A stretch of 64,000 nt of DNA. It comes from Pseudobacter sp. (GTDB taxonomy: Bacteria; Bacteroidota; Bacteroidia; Chitinophagales; Chitinophagaceae). The notes under the pieces were generated by a model. The model was not told the origin of the DNA, searched no databases, and was given only the letters and a program-made list of their open reading frames with translations. Location: NCBI GenBank assembly GCA_017849455.1, contig JAFIGX010000024.1, forward strand, positions 62,001 through 126,000, in the 5' to 3' direction. Of this stretch, positions 49,974 to 60,200 are shown in pieces. Every line of letters begins with the position of its first letter. Position 1 is the first letter of the stretch. The translations under genes were made by a program, and so were the position numbers.

Positions 49974-50534
49974 ATGAATGATCCCCGCCAAAATCAATTT
50001 ACAGTGGAGACAAATGAGCTTTACAAACGGTTCCATTCCCTTTTTGAACAATTTTATGATCCCTTATGCAAGTACGCTTTCTGCTATGTAAAACAACCGG
50101 AAGCATGTGAAGACATCGTTCAGGATGTTTTTGTACGTATATGGGAAACGAGGAAGGACCTGGTAGGGTCCGAGAGCATCCGCTATTATCTTTATACCGC
50201 CGTCCGCAATAACAGCCTGACCCATCTTAGCCGGGAACAACGCCTTCCTTTGGATAGCCTTACCGCCGATAACTTGCAGGACGATGACCCGGCCTGGGAA
50301 GAGCATTCTTCCATTTCTCTTCCTGAGCCTGTTAATTACAAGGCTATACTGGAAGCAGGTATTGCACAGTTGCCCCTGAAACGCAAAGAAGTGTTCCTGT
50401 TGAGCCGTATGGGGCAATTGAGCAATCAACAGATCGCAGATATGCTGAACATCTCCGTGAAGACCGTCAATAACCAGCTTTGGAAGGCGATGGCCACACT
50501 GAGGGCCTATGGCAAAAAGGCACAATCGAAATGA
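49974..50534 (+). CDS. RNA polymerase ECF-type sigma factor (FecI-like)
   Basis: 186 residues from the ATG at 49974 (MNDPRQNQFTVETNELYKRF). Region 2 is FHSLFEQFYDPLCKYAFCYV through EDIVQDVFVRIWETRKDL. Region 4 carries KEVFLLSRMGQLSNQQIADM and the recognition helix LNISVKTVNNQLWKAMATL. Unlike the two other sigma factors in the window it has no hydrophobic tail. The FecR-like gene follows 77 bases downstream and a FecA-type receptor gene overlaps the end of that. By analogy with FecI it should activate the receptor gene in response to a metal chelate or related ligand. Confidence 0.93.
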   Translation: MNDPRQNQFTVETNELYKRFHSLFEQFYDPLCKYAFCYVKQPEACEDIVQDVFVRIWETRKDLVGSESIRYYLYTAVRNNSLTHLSREQRLPLDSLTADNLQDDDPAWEEHSSISLPEPVNYKAILEAGIAQLPLKRKEVFLLSRMGQLSNQQIADMLNISVKTVNNQLWKAMATLRAYGKKAQSK

Positions 50535-50611
50535 AGCACCATTGTTCAAAAAATCTTTACCAGGTGCATAGGAAAATCATCCCTGGCCCAGTATTTATTA
50601 AATAGAAGACC

Positions 50612-51619
50612 ATGAAAGAAATACCCGAACATATCAGAGAAATTATTCTAAAACATTTACATGGTACTGAGAGCCCCCAGGAAGGGGCCGTGCTGAATGC
50701 CTGGCGGAATGAGGACCCTGCCCAGGACGAAGAATACCGGGAATTCCTGGAGATATGGAAGGAATCAGGTACCCTGCTGGAAGCACCACAGTTCGATTCT
50801 ACAAGAGGATGGAATACTATCCACGAACAATTCAATGGGAACCTCACTGTCCACCAACCGCTCACACAGATAAAACCCGGTAAATACAAACTGATCATGA
50901 ATATAGCCATTGCCGCAACCCTGGCAGGGGTCTTTGCCTTTTGTGGATGGTGGTTACTGACCAGGAACAATCCAGACAGGGACTTGCAGATCGTATCAGC
51001 CCTGACAGATAATAAACTACTGAATTTGCCCGACGGGTCCCTGGTAAGACTTCGCAAAGGCAGTATGCTGGCTTTTCCTGCTACATTCAGCAAGAAAGAA
51101 CGCAACGTGCAACTGACAGGACAGGCTTTCTTTGACGTAAAACCAGACCGGGACCATCCATTCAGGATCATGACCGGGAAAACGGTCATAGAAGTGAAAG
51201 GAACGTCCTTCCTCGTTAATGCCGGCGCTCAGGCAGACAGGGTAGTGGTGGCATCGGGCAAAGTGATGGTTTCCGCAAAGAATGACCTTTCACGTTCCTG
51301 TCTTTTGCAGGCACAACAGGAAGCATCTTTCAATGGCAGCCAATTTGAACAAAGGGCAGTCACTGATTCGAATTACCTGGCATGGCATACCCACCAGTTA
51401 AGTTTCGACAACGTTTCATTGACACAGGTGGTCGCCGATCTGTCTGATTATTATGAGGTGCCTGTAATGCTGGACCATAGTCAGCCCACCATCGAAAATC
51501 TACTGGTCGTAGGCCACTTCGATCAACAACCACTGGAATCCGTACTCGACGAGATAATCACTTTTACCGGCCTGAAATACCGGAAAGAGAAGGAAGGATT
51601 TGTTTTATATAAACCTTGA
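50612..51619 (+). CDS. FecR-family anti-sigma regulator
   Basis: 335 residues. The short cytoplasmic part (MKEIPEHIREIILKHLHGTE) precedes one membrane helix at about 90-110 (LIMNIAIAATLAGVFAFCGW). The FecR domain has KLLNLPDGSLVRLRKGSMLA, RNVQLTGQAFFDV and VIEVKGTSFLVNAG. The DUF4974-type end is LTQVVADLSDYYEVPVMLDH. It is shorter than the other two FecR proteins in this window (about 414 and 429 residues). Its last codons overlap the start region of the receptor gene, supporting a fixed sigma/anti-sigma/receptor unit. Confidence 0.93.
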   Translation: MKEIPEHIREIILKHLHGTESPQEGAVLNAWRNEDPAQDEEYREFLEIWKESGTLLEAPQFDSTRGWNTIHEQFNGNLTVHQPLTQIKPGKYKLIMNIAIAATLAGVFAFCGWWLLTRNNPDRDLQIVSALTDNKLLNLPDGSLVRLRKGSMLAFPATFSKKERNVQLTGQAFFDVKPDRDHPFRIMTGKTVIEVKGTSFLVNAGAQADRVVVASGKVMVSAKNDLSRSCLLQAQQEASFNGSQFEQRAVTDSNYLAWHTHQLSFDNVSLTQVVADLSDYYEVPVMLDHSQPTIENLLVVGHFDQQPLESVLDEIITFTGLKYRKEKEGFVLYKP

Positions 51620-54302
51620 TACTGTTATCATACAGGAAAAAAAGAAAAGTATATTTTCTCCTTTAAGGCGATTCATCTCCCTGGCATTGCCACGGGAGAA
51701 GGATTGCTATTGGGCAATATGTAAATACCGCCTTTGCCTGTCTTGTTTCATATTGATCCCTTGCTTTTTATCAGCCCAGAATAATATTTTATCCAAAAAA
51801 TTGCAGTGCCCCCCCGTTACCGGCAATATTGCAACCCTCCTGAATAGACTGAGTGAATGCAGTGGTGTCATCATCGAGTTCTCTCCCTCCTTCCTGAATT
51901 CCGATAAAATAGTTTCTTTGGAACCCGGCGGACAAACACTTGGAAAAGCGCTCGATCTACTGCTGGCAGGGCAAAACGTAATGGTAAGCCAAAAGAATAA
52001 TAAGATCATCCTGGCGCCTTCTCCCATCGCCTTGCCCAAAGGCAGTCTCCTCGAACGTTATACGCTATACGGCTATGTCCAGGAGGAAAAAAGCCTGGAA
52101 CCATTACCATTTGCCAGCCTGCAGGAATCCCCGGCAGGCGCAGGATGCCAGGCCAATCATTTTGGATATTACAGTATCAACTTACCGGAAGGCCCTCATA
52201 AAATAATAGTATCATACGCCGGTTATTCCCCCCGGTTGATCGAAGTGAATATGACCGGTCCGGTCCAAATGAACCTGGCCATGCAATCGAACACGCTTCC
52301 CGAAGTAAAATTGAATGCCGATCACATACCGCTAAAGGACGGGGGAACAAGAATGGACAAATATGAGGCCGATGCCTACAACAATATGTTGGGTGAGAGC
52401 GATCCTGTGAGGTCATTATACCTGCTTCCAGGTAATGTGGAAACCCAGGAGACCACCGGCAAATTATTGGTGCGGGGAGGAGACCCCGATCAAAGCCTTT
52501 TCCTCCTCGACGGGAATCGTGTGTTCAATCCCACACACCTGTTGGGCGAGATATCCATCATCAATGAAACAACCCTTAAATCCATCCGGCAATTCAAGAA
52601 TGATTTTCCCGCACGCTTTTATGATGCGCTTTCCTCTATTACGGAAGTGAGCACGAAAGATGGAAATATGAATAAATGGAATGGAGAGGCCACCGCAAGC
52701 CTGCTGGCAGGCGCATTCACCATCAATGGACCGCTTATCAAAGGAAAAACGGCGGTGATGGCTTCTCTCAGGCATAGCTGGACCAACCCCGTGCTGCATG
52801 CGATCGATGATAATTACCGCATTCACTTTTATGATATCCATTTTAAGATCACGCACCTGCTCGATCGTAAGAATAAACTGATGTTGAGCGGTTACCTGGG
52901 GAAAGACAGGCTGAACATGAACCAGTATAACTACCAGAACCTCCAGCTTTGGGGAAACAGGCTGGCCAACCTGAACTGGAACCATACACTGGGCCCAAAC
53001 GCATTCGTCAATACCAGCTTCCACCTCAGCAATTATCACAATATGGCAGGCATGAAGTTCTCCATTATAGATGATACGACAGGAGAGGTACGACGGAGTG
53101 AGGCTTTTAATAATTATGCATCGATAGAGCAACTGGAAGCCAAAACACAATTCGAAGTGACCCCGTCGAATTATCTGCAGCTTCGTTTTGGAGGACGGAT
53201 ATCACGCACGGTGATACATCCATTCAAAACGAATATCTCTCCGAAATTCAGGGAAGAGCTGGATTATTATACTTCTATGGCCTCCCTTCCTTTCAGTGAA
53301 TTTGGTCTGTTCTATGAAAGCGAGATCCGGCCCCACCCGAAATGGTTGATCAGACCCGCTATCCATTTCAGTGGGTATACCTTCAGGGATTATCATTATA
53401 ATTCCTTTCAGCCGAGGTTCTTTGCCTCCTACAGATTGGCGAATTCGCAACAGGTCTATTTTTCCTATGCACAGATGGGCCAATTACTGCACCAGGTATC
53501 GACGCCTTTCCTGGGTATCAACAGTGAGCTATGGGTGCCCAGTACGGCCTTGTTGAAGCCAGGCAGCAGCACTATGCTCAACCTGGGTTACCAGGCAAAG
53601 CTCAAAAAGACAGCAAGTTTTTCCGCAGAGCTCTATTACAAGAAAATGAACAATGTGACCAACTTCGCAGAGAAAGGAAATATTTTTTATGATGAGGATT
53701 CCTGGGAGACCGATATCCTTTCAGGTAAAGGATGGAGCTATGGAGCAGAGCTGTTCATTACAGAGAGGAGGAGGAAATGGGCCTACCAGGTCTCTTATGC
53801 GCTGGCCTGGAGCTGGCGCCAGTTCGCAGCCATCAATGGAGGCCAAAAATATCCTTTCAGATACGATCGCCGCCACCAGCTCAATATTGCCTTGAATTAC
53901 CAGCCTGCGAATCGCTGGGACCTCAATCTTGTATGGTATTTCAGCTCTGGCGACTGGCTCTCCCTGCCCAATAATTACAATCCTGATTTCGGCAACCCGG
54001 ATACGCCCGGCGGCTCCAACCAGGAACCTGATCCCTCGAACCCATTTATCTATCCGGGTTTTTCAGGGAATGGCCGGAGAACGCCATCCTATCACCGGCT
54101 CAATTTCAATACCAGCCTCTGGTTCAGGTCGGGCCGCCATTTGACGCATAAGATATCTGCCGGGGTCTACAATGCATATCTTGCCGACGATAAATATATT
54201 CCTGATATATGGAATACCGAGAACAATAATTCCAATATCACTTTATCCCGTAACAGGCTCTTCAGGTTCACCGGCTACCTGACCTATACGATTCGGTTCT
54301 GA
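51600..54302 (+). CDS. FecA-type TonB-dependent receptor with STN domain
   Basis: Up to 900 residues; the start is uncertain because no ATG precedes the signal peptide (LCLSCFILIPCFLSAQ) and the frame opens at TTG 51600 inside the fecR-like gene; an internal TTG near 51689 is another option. An STN domain follows (LQCPPVTGNIATLLNRLSEC), then a carboxypeptidase-regulatory-like domain (YTLYGYVQEEKSLEPLPFAS) and a plug with LLVRGGDPDQSLFLLDGNRV. The barrel ends in LTYTIRF. This layout is the FecA-like signalling receptor type, not SusC: there is no SusD and the plug differs. It probably takes up a metal complex or similar small ligand under control of the upstream sigma/FecR pair. Confidence 0.88.
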   Translation: MFYINLDTVIIQEKKKSIFSPLRRFISLALPREKDCYWAICKYRLCLSCFILIPCFLSAQNNILSKKLQCPPVTGNIATLLNRLSECSGVIIEFSPSFLNSDKIVSLEPGGQTLGKALDLLLAGQNVMVSQKNNKIILAPSPIALPKGSLLERYTLYGYVQEEKSLEPLPFASLQESPAGAGCQANHFGYYSINLPEGPHKIIVSYAGYSPRLIEVNMTGPVQMNLAMQSNTLPEVKLNADHIPLKDGGTRMDKYEADAYNNMLGESDPVRSLYLLPGNVETQETTGKLLVRGGDPDQSLFLLDGNRVFNPTHLLGEISIINETTLKSIRQFKNDFPARFYDALSSITEVSTKDGNMNKWNGEATASLLAGAFTINGPLIKGKTAVMASLRHSWTNPVLHAIDDNYRIHFYDIHFKITHLLDRKNKLMLSGYLGKDRLNMNQYNYQNLQLWGNRLANLNWNHTLGPNAFVNTSFHLSNYHNMAGMKFSIIDDTTGEVRRSEAFNNYASIEQLEAKTQFEVTPSNYLQLRFGGRISRTVIHPFKTNISPKFREELDYYTSMASLPFSEFGLFYESEIRPHPKWLIRPAIHFSGYTFRDYHYNSFQPRFFASYRLANSQQVYFSYAQMGQLLHQVSTPFLGINSELWVPSTALLKPGSSTMLNLGYQAKLKKTASFSAELYYKKMNNVTNFAEKGNIFYDEDSWETDILSGKGWSYGAELFITERRRKWAYQVSYALAWSWRQFAAINGGQKYPFRYDRRHQLNIALNYQPANRWDLNLVWYFSSGDWLSLPNNYNPDFGNPDTPGGSNQEPDPSNPFIYPGFSGNGRRTPSYHRLNFNTSLWFRSGRHLTHKISAGVYNAYLADDKYIPDIWNTENNNSNITLSRNRLFRFTGYLTYTIRF

Positions 54303-54428
54303 TCTTTTCTCGAAAAAAGTTCCACTACGGATAGGAAGTTGCCGCAGGTCCCTGTTTTATACCATTAGATGTTAAGAAGGTAAATTGAGAATAGAGCTGA
54401 TTCATTTTTGAACCAGTCCTATTTGAAA

Positions 54429-54464
54429 CAGGGTCGCATTTTCATGTGACCCTGCCCTTTTTTT
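54429..54464 (+). terminator. Intrinsic terminator after the FecA-type receptor
   Basis: CAGGGTCGCA, loop TTTTCA, TGTGACCCTG (one G-T pair) followed by CCCTTTTTTT. It lies 127 bases after the receptor stop and separates the receptor unit from the beta-barrel and efflux genes. Confidence 0.9.
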
Positions 54465-54579
54465 AATTGGTGTATACACTGTTACAACCCTTTCACATAA
54501 TCTTATCATTAAAACAATTTCTCACATAGGAATCCTGGCTGCATGGCTGTTTTTCATATAAGCAATACCCCATAACAGG

Positions 54580-55266
54580 ATGAAGCATGCCGTAGCAGCG
54601 ATATTGTTTTTTTGTTTTTGTGTTACCCACGCCAACGCTCAACTGGTACAGGTGATAGCAGGCATTCCTTATTCACAGAACATCGTTGGTGATGGGCTCG
54701 AATCGACATCGGGAGATGCACTACTGGGTTACAAGGCCGGCATTTCTGCAGATTTCTTTATTGCGAGATCGATGAGCCTGCAGCCTGGCCTGTTATACAC
54801 TCAATGGGGTAGTAGATTTCCTGGATATCCTGATGGTAAAACAGCAACACTGCGCCTAAACTATTTGCAGATGCCGATCCTGATAAAAAACTATTTCAGG
54901 CTCTCGCATAGCACCAGGTGGCAGTTGGGATTGGGTCTCTATACTGCCTGCAGGACCAATGAGCCCAAACAGGCGATCACGCTGGGGAAACGCAGCAACC
55001 ATACTGTCGGGACATTGGAAGAGAATAACGTTGAACGTATTTACAGGAGAATGGACTATGGCCTTGTCTTCAATACCAGCTTCATACTCCGTAACAGGGC
55101 CAATATCACTTTTCAATACGATCATGGCTTTTTCAACATCCTCAAACGGAAAACCGATCTGGAACTCTACAATCGTTCCGTCAGCGTCTCCGTCGGCTAT
55201 TATATCAATGCCAGAAAAATTGCCCGAAAGCGTTTGGCTTTTTGGAATCAATATACAGGGATCTGA
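54580..55266 (+). CDS. PorT-type outer membrane beta-barrel protein
   Basis: 228 residues with a signal peptide (AVAAILFFCFCVTHANA). The mature part is a run of alternating strands ending in aromatics: GYKAGISADFFIARSMSLQP, GLLYTQWGSRF, LNYLQMPILIKNYFRLS, WQLGLGLYTACR, LVFNTSFILRNRANITFQYD and VSVSVGYYIN. This is the PorT/outer-membrane-protein beta-barrel family of Bacteroidota, small eight-strand barrels. It starts the second transcription unit of the region, after the terminator at 54429, and precedes the DUF4397 lipoprotein by 27 bases. The specific function is unknown. Confidence 0.83.
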   Translation: MKHAVAAILFFCFCVTHANAQLVQVIAGIPYSQNIVGDGLESTSGDALLGYKAGISADFFIARSMSLQPGLLYTQWGSRFPGYPDGKTATLRLNYLQMPILIKNYFRLSHSTRWQLGLGLYTACRTNEPKQAITLGKRSNHTVGTLEENNVERIYRRMDYGLVFNTSFILRNRANITFQYDHGFFNILKRKTDLELYNRSVSVSVGYYINARKIARKRLAFWNQYTGI

Positions 55267-55293
55267 TATCCTGCAACATTCAAATCAACACTC

Positions 55294-56025
55294 ATGAAAA
55301 GGAATGAAATTTTATTCATCGTATTCGTTTTGTTTATTCCGGCCACATTTGTCGCGTGTAAAAAGAATAATGACAAGGTCGAAGAACCTAAAAAATCATC
55401 TTATGTCAGAATTGTTCATATTGCTCCAAAGGCCCCGGAGGTCCAGGTGGAAGTGGATAAGAAAATTATACCCGTCAAGGCAAGGTATCTCGATATGGGA
55501 TGGGGATATGCACCCCTGCGCCATAACGGTGAAGTGCAGTTGAAATTGCTGACAAATGGCAGGGTTGTACTGGCTGAAGGAAAGTTGTCGTTGACAGACA
55601 AGCAGTATTACACTTTCTTTATCCATGATACGATAAAGGACAATAAAGCAAAATATACTATTCTTAATGATAACCTGCCTGCCGCAGAGGCAGGTAAAAT
55701 AGGCATCCGGTTCCTTCATTTTGCTCCTGATGCGCCGCCCGTCGATATCGATCTGCTCAAAGGCAGGGACAGTCTGCGCCTGGTCAATGGCAGAACATAC
55801 ATCGGCAAAACGACCCGGCCCGACACATTGGCCCCATTCACGAAAATTGCAGCAGGCACCTATCGCATTAAAGTGAAGATCAAAGAAGGATCAACGATCA
55901 AAACGATCGTCGATATGCCATCCGTCGCTTTAACTGAAAAGAAGACCGCAACGCTCTGCCTTAGCGGGCTGATGAAAGATCCGGCCAATAAGCCCGGCCT
56001 GGTGGTACTGGAACACAAACCATGA
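55294..56025 (+). CDS. DUF4397 domain lipoprotein
   Basis: 243 residues. A lipobox, IPATFVAC with Cys22, precedes two related beta units: YVRIVHIAPKAPEVQVEVDK and IGIRFLHFAPDAPPVDIDLL. R-x-x-H-x-A-P-x-A-P-x-V-x-V is the signature of DUF4397, a beta-sandwich found in secreted or surface lipoproteins. It begins 27 bases after the PorT-type gene and ends 57 bases before the efflux adaptor. The physical link to a heavy-metal efflux operon is worth noting, but the family has no known biochemical role. Confidence 0.88.
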   Translation: MKRNEILFIVFVLFIPATFVACKKNNDKVEEPKKSSYVRIVHIAPKAPEVQVEVDKKIIPVKARYLDMGWGYAPLRHNGEVQLKLLTNGRVVLAEGKLSLTDKQYYTFFIHDTIKDNKAKYTILNDNLPAAEAGKIGIRFLHFAPDAPPVDIDLLKGRDSLRLVNGRTYIGKTTRPDTLAPFTKIAAGTYRIKVKIKEGSTIKTIVDMPSVALTEKKTATLCLSGLMKDPANKPGLVVLEHKP

Positions 56026-56082
56026 CCTGGGCACTCATATTACCATCACCATTCAATATATCATCCGATAATACACTCATCG

Positions 56083-57225
56083 ATGTCCTTCCCGGCAGCA
56101 TATAAGATCGCGTACCCCATACTGATCATGGCCATTACCTGTCTTACCATCGCATCCTGCATGTCAGGTAATGCAAAAACGGACAGTGGCAGCGCCATCA
56201 CCCACCAGAGCAATGGGGATACTATATTCATTCCACCAGGGTCCAGCGTACTGACAAAGATCATGACAGATTCAGTGCATGCTGCCTTGTACCGGTCCAG
56301 GATAATGGCAACAGGTACCGTAAAAGCTATCCCTACGCAATTCGCGGAGATCGCAGTTCCGTTTTCAGGCAGGATCACCAGGTCATGGCTCCATCTGGGG
56401 ATGCATGTTACAACCCGGACACCCTTGTTCGAATTGAATTCCCCGGATTTCATGAATGCACAAAAGCTATTCTTCCAGGAAAAGGAACAGATGCTGCTCG
56501 CAGAAAGGAAAATGAAACGACAGCAGGACCTGGTAGCTAACGGTGTTGGTACTGCGAAGGAACTGGAAGAGGCGAAAGCCAATTATGATGTGGAAAGAAA
56601 AGAGTATGAAAATGCAGTACTGGGGATCAGGCTATTCAAGGCCGACCCGGACAAACTGGTACTCGGGCAACCTTTGGTCGTCTATTCCCCGATAGCTGGG
56701 GAAGTGGTCGACAACAAGATCGTAGTAGGGCAGTTCATCAAGAACGATGCAGGGAGCATAGCTACGGTGGCAGAGCTTTCCAAAGTTTGGATTGCCGGAC
56801 AGATAAAGGAAAAGGACCTGGCTGCCTTACAATCCTTCCGGGAATGCTCCATCACCATCGCCGGTTTTCCCGGCAAACAGTTTACGGGAAAATTATTCCA
56901 TGTGGGCGCCATGATCGATGAGAATACCCGCAGCGCACAGATGATGATCGAATGTGTGAACAGAGATCATATTTTCAAGCCCGGCATGTATGTGAATGTC
57001 GAATTCATCAATGCCCCTGTTCAGGCGATCGTAGTGCCGCAAAGCGCTGTACAGCAATTACGCAATACTGAATATGTTTATAAACTGATCAGGCCCCGGA
57101 CCTATATCAGACAGCCCATAGAAACAAGAGGCGTTCTCGATAACAAAACGTTTGTATTGAAAGGCCTGCAGGAAAGGGATGTCATAATAAGGGACGGGGC
57201 ATATTTATTGAATCAATCCAGATAG
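56083..57225 (+). CDS. HME-RND efflux periplasmic adaptor (CzcB/CusB-like lipoprotein)
   Basis: 380 residues. A lipobox (TCLTIASC, Cys26) makes it a lipoprotein. The adaptor plan is clear: a lipoyl half (ATGTVKAIPTQFAEIAVPFS, GRITRSWLHLGMHV), a helical hairpin at about 120-190 (KEQMLLAERKMKRQQDLVAN, GTAKELEEAKANYDVERKEY), the second lipoyl half (VYSPIAGEVVDNKIVVGQFI) and a beta-barrel (VWIAGQIKEKDLAAL). It links the RND pump encoded 20 bases downstream to the TolC-type channel. No metal-binding N-terminal Met or His cluster is evident. Confidence 0.92.
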   Translation: MSFPAAYKIAYPILIMAITCLTIASCMSGNAKTDSGSAITHQSNGDTIFIPPGSSVLTKIMTDSVHAALYRSRIMATGTVKAIPTQFAEIAVPFSGRITRSWLHLGMHVTTRTPLFELNSPDFMNAQKLFFQEKEQMLLAERKMKRQQDLVANGVGTAKELEEAKANYDVERKEYENAVLGIRLFKADPDKLVLGQPLVVYSPIAGEVVDNKIVVGQFIKNDAGSIATVAELSKVWIAGQIKEKDLAALQSFRECSITIAGFPGKQFTGKLFHVGAMIDENTRSAQMMIECVNRDHIFKPGMYVNVEFINAPVQAIVVPQSAVQQLRNTEYVYKLIRPRTYIRQPIETRGVLDNKTFVLKGLQERDVIIRDGAYLLNQSR

Positions 57226-57245
57226 GTTGAAATATATCGAGCATT

Positions 57246-60200
57246 ATGACGAAATTGGTCCTGACGGCTATCCGGAAGCGTTGGCTTCTGTTGACCCTCT
57301 TTATACTATTGGCAGGCTTTGGTTATTACGCATGGAAACAATTGTCCATCGAAGCATATCCGGACCTCGCAGATGTCAGCTCCCAGGTGATCACCCAGGT
57401 CCCCGGGCTGGCCGCAGAAGAAGTAGAACAACAAATCACCATCCCATTGGAAAGGGCGATCAACGGTATTCCCGGTATGACCGTCATGCGCAGCAAGAGT
57501 ACTTTCGGGCTTTCCATTATCACCATCGTTTTTGACGACCGCCGCGATGATTATTGGGCACGGCAACGAATTACGGAAAGGTTGAATACCGTAAACCTGC
57601 CCTATGGCGCCAAACCCGGACTGGATCCGCTTACTTCGCCCATCGGAGAGATATACCGCTACATCGTGGAGAGTAAAACACATGATCTGCGTGCCCTCAC
57701 CGATCTGCAGACCTGGGTGATCATTCCACGGCTCAAACAGGAAACCGGTGTAACGAACGTCACCAATTTCGGTGGCATCACTACACAATACCAGGTCGAG
57801 CTGAATCCATTGAAACTGGAGCTATATAAAACCTCACTCGCCGATATCCGCGACGCCATCAACAACAACAACGCCAATGCCGGCGGCAGCATCCTTAACC
57901 AGGGCGACCTTGGCTATGTGGTACGTGGGATAGGTCTTGTTACAACCTTGAAGACACTGGGCGATATTGTCGTTAAAACCAACGATGGCGTTCCCGTTTA
58001 TTTAAAAGATGTAGGTGAATTGAAATATGGCACCCTGGAGAAAAAAGGGATACTTGGGTTTACCGACCGGCAGGTAGACTATGATGAAAGTATCGAAGGG
58101 GTGGTCCAGTTGCTGAAAGGTGAAAACCCTTCTTTGGTACTGAAAGGTATCCACCGGGCCATCGATGACCTGAATAAAAACCTGTTACCTGAAGGCGTTA
58201 CCATCCGGCCCTATATGGATAGAACGGAACTGGTGAACACCACCCTTCATACCGTATCGAATACGTTGCTGGAAGGCATGGCCCTGGTGATAGTGGTGCT
58301 GATCGTTTTTTTAGGTAACTGGCGGGGGGCGCTCATTGTTGCCGTTACGATCCCCCTGTCTTTATTGCTGGCATTTATCCTGATGTATCTTACCGATATT
58401 CCCGCCAATCTCTTATCGCTGGGCGCTATCGATTTCGGGATCATCGTCGATGGGGCCATCGTAATGATGGAAACGATCCTTAAAAAACGGGAAGAAAACC
58501 CTTCAACACCTTTGACAGAGCAATCGATCGCTAAACCTGCTTCGATGGTTGCCCGGCCGGTATTGTTCGCAACGATCATCATTATCACCGCATATTTCCC
58601 TTTGTTTGCTTTCGAAAGAATAGAACGTAAACTATTTACCCCGATGGCATTCACGGTGAGCTACGCTTTGCTCGGGGCGTTATTGGTGGCCATGTTCCTT
58701 ATCCCCGGACTTGCATACGCGGTATATCGCAAACCCCGTAAGCTGTACCATAATCGCTGGCTGGAAAAATTATCCGAATTCTATCATGCGCGATTGCAGA
58801 AGATCATGCTGAAGCCAAAGCGGATGTTATTGCCTTTGAGTATTGCATTGGCCGGCGCTGTGGTGTTTTCCGCTACGGTCGGTAAGGATTTTTTACCATC
58901 GCTCGACGAAGGCTCCATCTGGCTGCAGGTCCAGGTGCCAACCGGTATATCCTTGCAGAGAGCCAAAGAAATGAGTGATACGCTTCGCAGCAGAACGATC
59001 AAACATGAAGAGGTTTCATCGATCATGGTACATGCCGGACGAAATGATGATGGTACCGATCCCTGGTCAGCCTCCCATTACGAATGTTTTGTAAGCCTGA
59101 AACCGTATAAGGAATGGGCGTCGGGTAAAACGAAAAAAGACCTGATCGAAGAACTCGCAAAAGAATACGCTTCCATCCCCGGTTATACGGTTGGCTTCAG
59201 CCAGCCAATGATCGATAATGTGATGGACAAGATATCGGGAGCACATAGTGAACTGGTACTAAAAATATATGGAGAAGATTTTTCGGAGACCAGGAGAATA
59301 GCTGAAAATATATTGTCCCTCCTTAAAAAAATACCTGGCGCCGTAGATCTTGCGATCGACCAGGAGCCTCCATTGCCACAGCTTCAAATAAAAGTGGACA
59401 GGGATGCCGTGGCCCGTTATGGCCTGAACATAAATCATGTATCGGAACTGGTTGAAGTGGCCATTGGAGGGAAGGCCGTCTCGCAATTATTTACAGGCAA
59501 CAAGGTATATGATATTATATGCCGTTATCCGGAAGACAGCCGTAATACGGTCGATAAGATAGCGAACCTGATGCTTACTTCGCAGACAGGCGCCCGCATC
59601 CCGCTTTCACAGGTGGCCGCTGTTTCCACCACCACAGGAGAGGCGATCATTACCAGGGAAATGAACAACCGGCACCTGACAGTCAAGCTGAACCTGAGAG
59701 GCAGGGACCTTACTTCTTTCCTGGATGAAGCCCGGAACAGCATTGAAAAGAATATCAGCTATAACCGCGAGAAATATAAAATAGTATGGGGAGGTCAGTT
59801 CGAAAACCAACACCGGGCTTATGCAAAACTGGCTGTTGTGGTCCCGCTCACCCTGGCTGCCATGTTCCTTTTGTTATACGGTGCATTTGGAAGGTTCCGG
59901 CATGCGACCATCATCCTCAGTACGGTGCCGCTTGCACTGTTTGGAGGAATGCTTGCCCTGAATATTCGCAACATGACACTGAACGTATCTTCTGCCGTCG
60001 GTTTTATTGCATTGTTTGGTGTGGCGATCCAAAATGGAGTTATCATGGTCTCCAATTTCAATGATCTGCGCAGACAGGGAATGGCCTTGCGCAACGCTGT
60101 GCTGACAGGCGCCAGGCAAAGGTTCAGGCCAGTGCTGATGACCGCTACTGTCGCCATTCTCGGGCTACTGCCTGCTTCCCTGGCAACCGGCATCGGCTCC

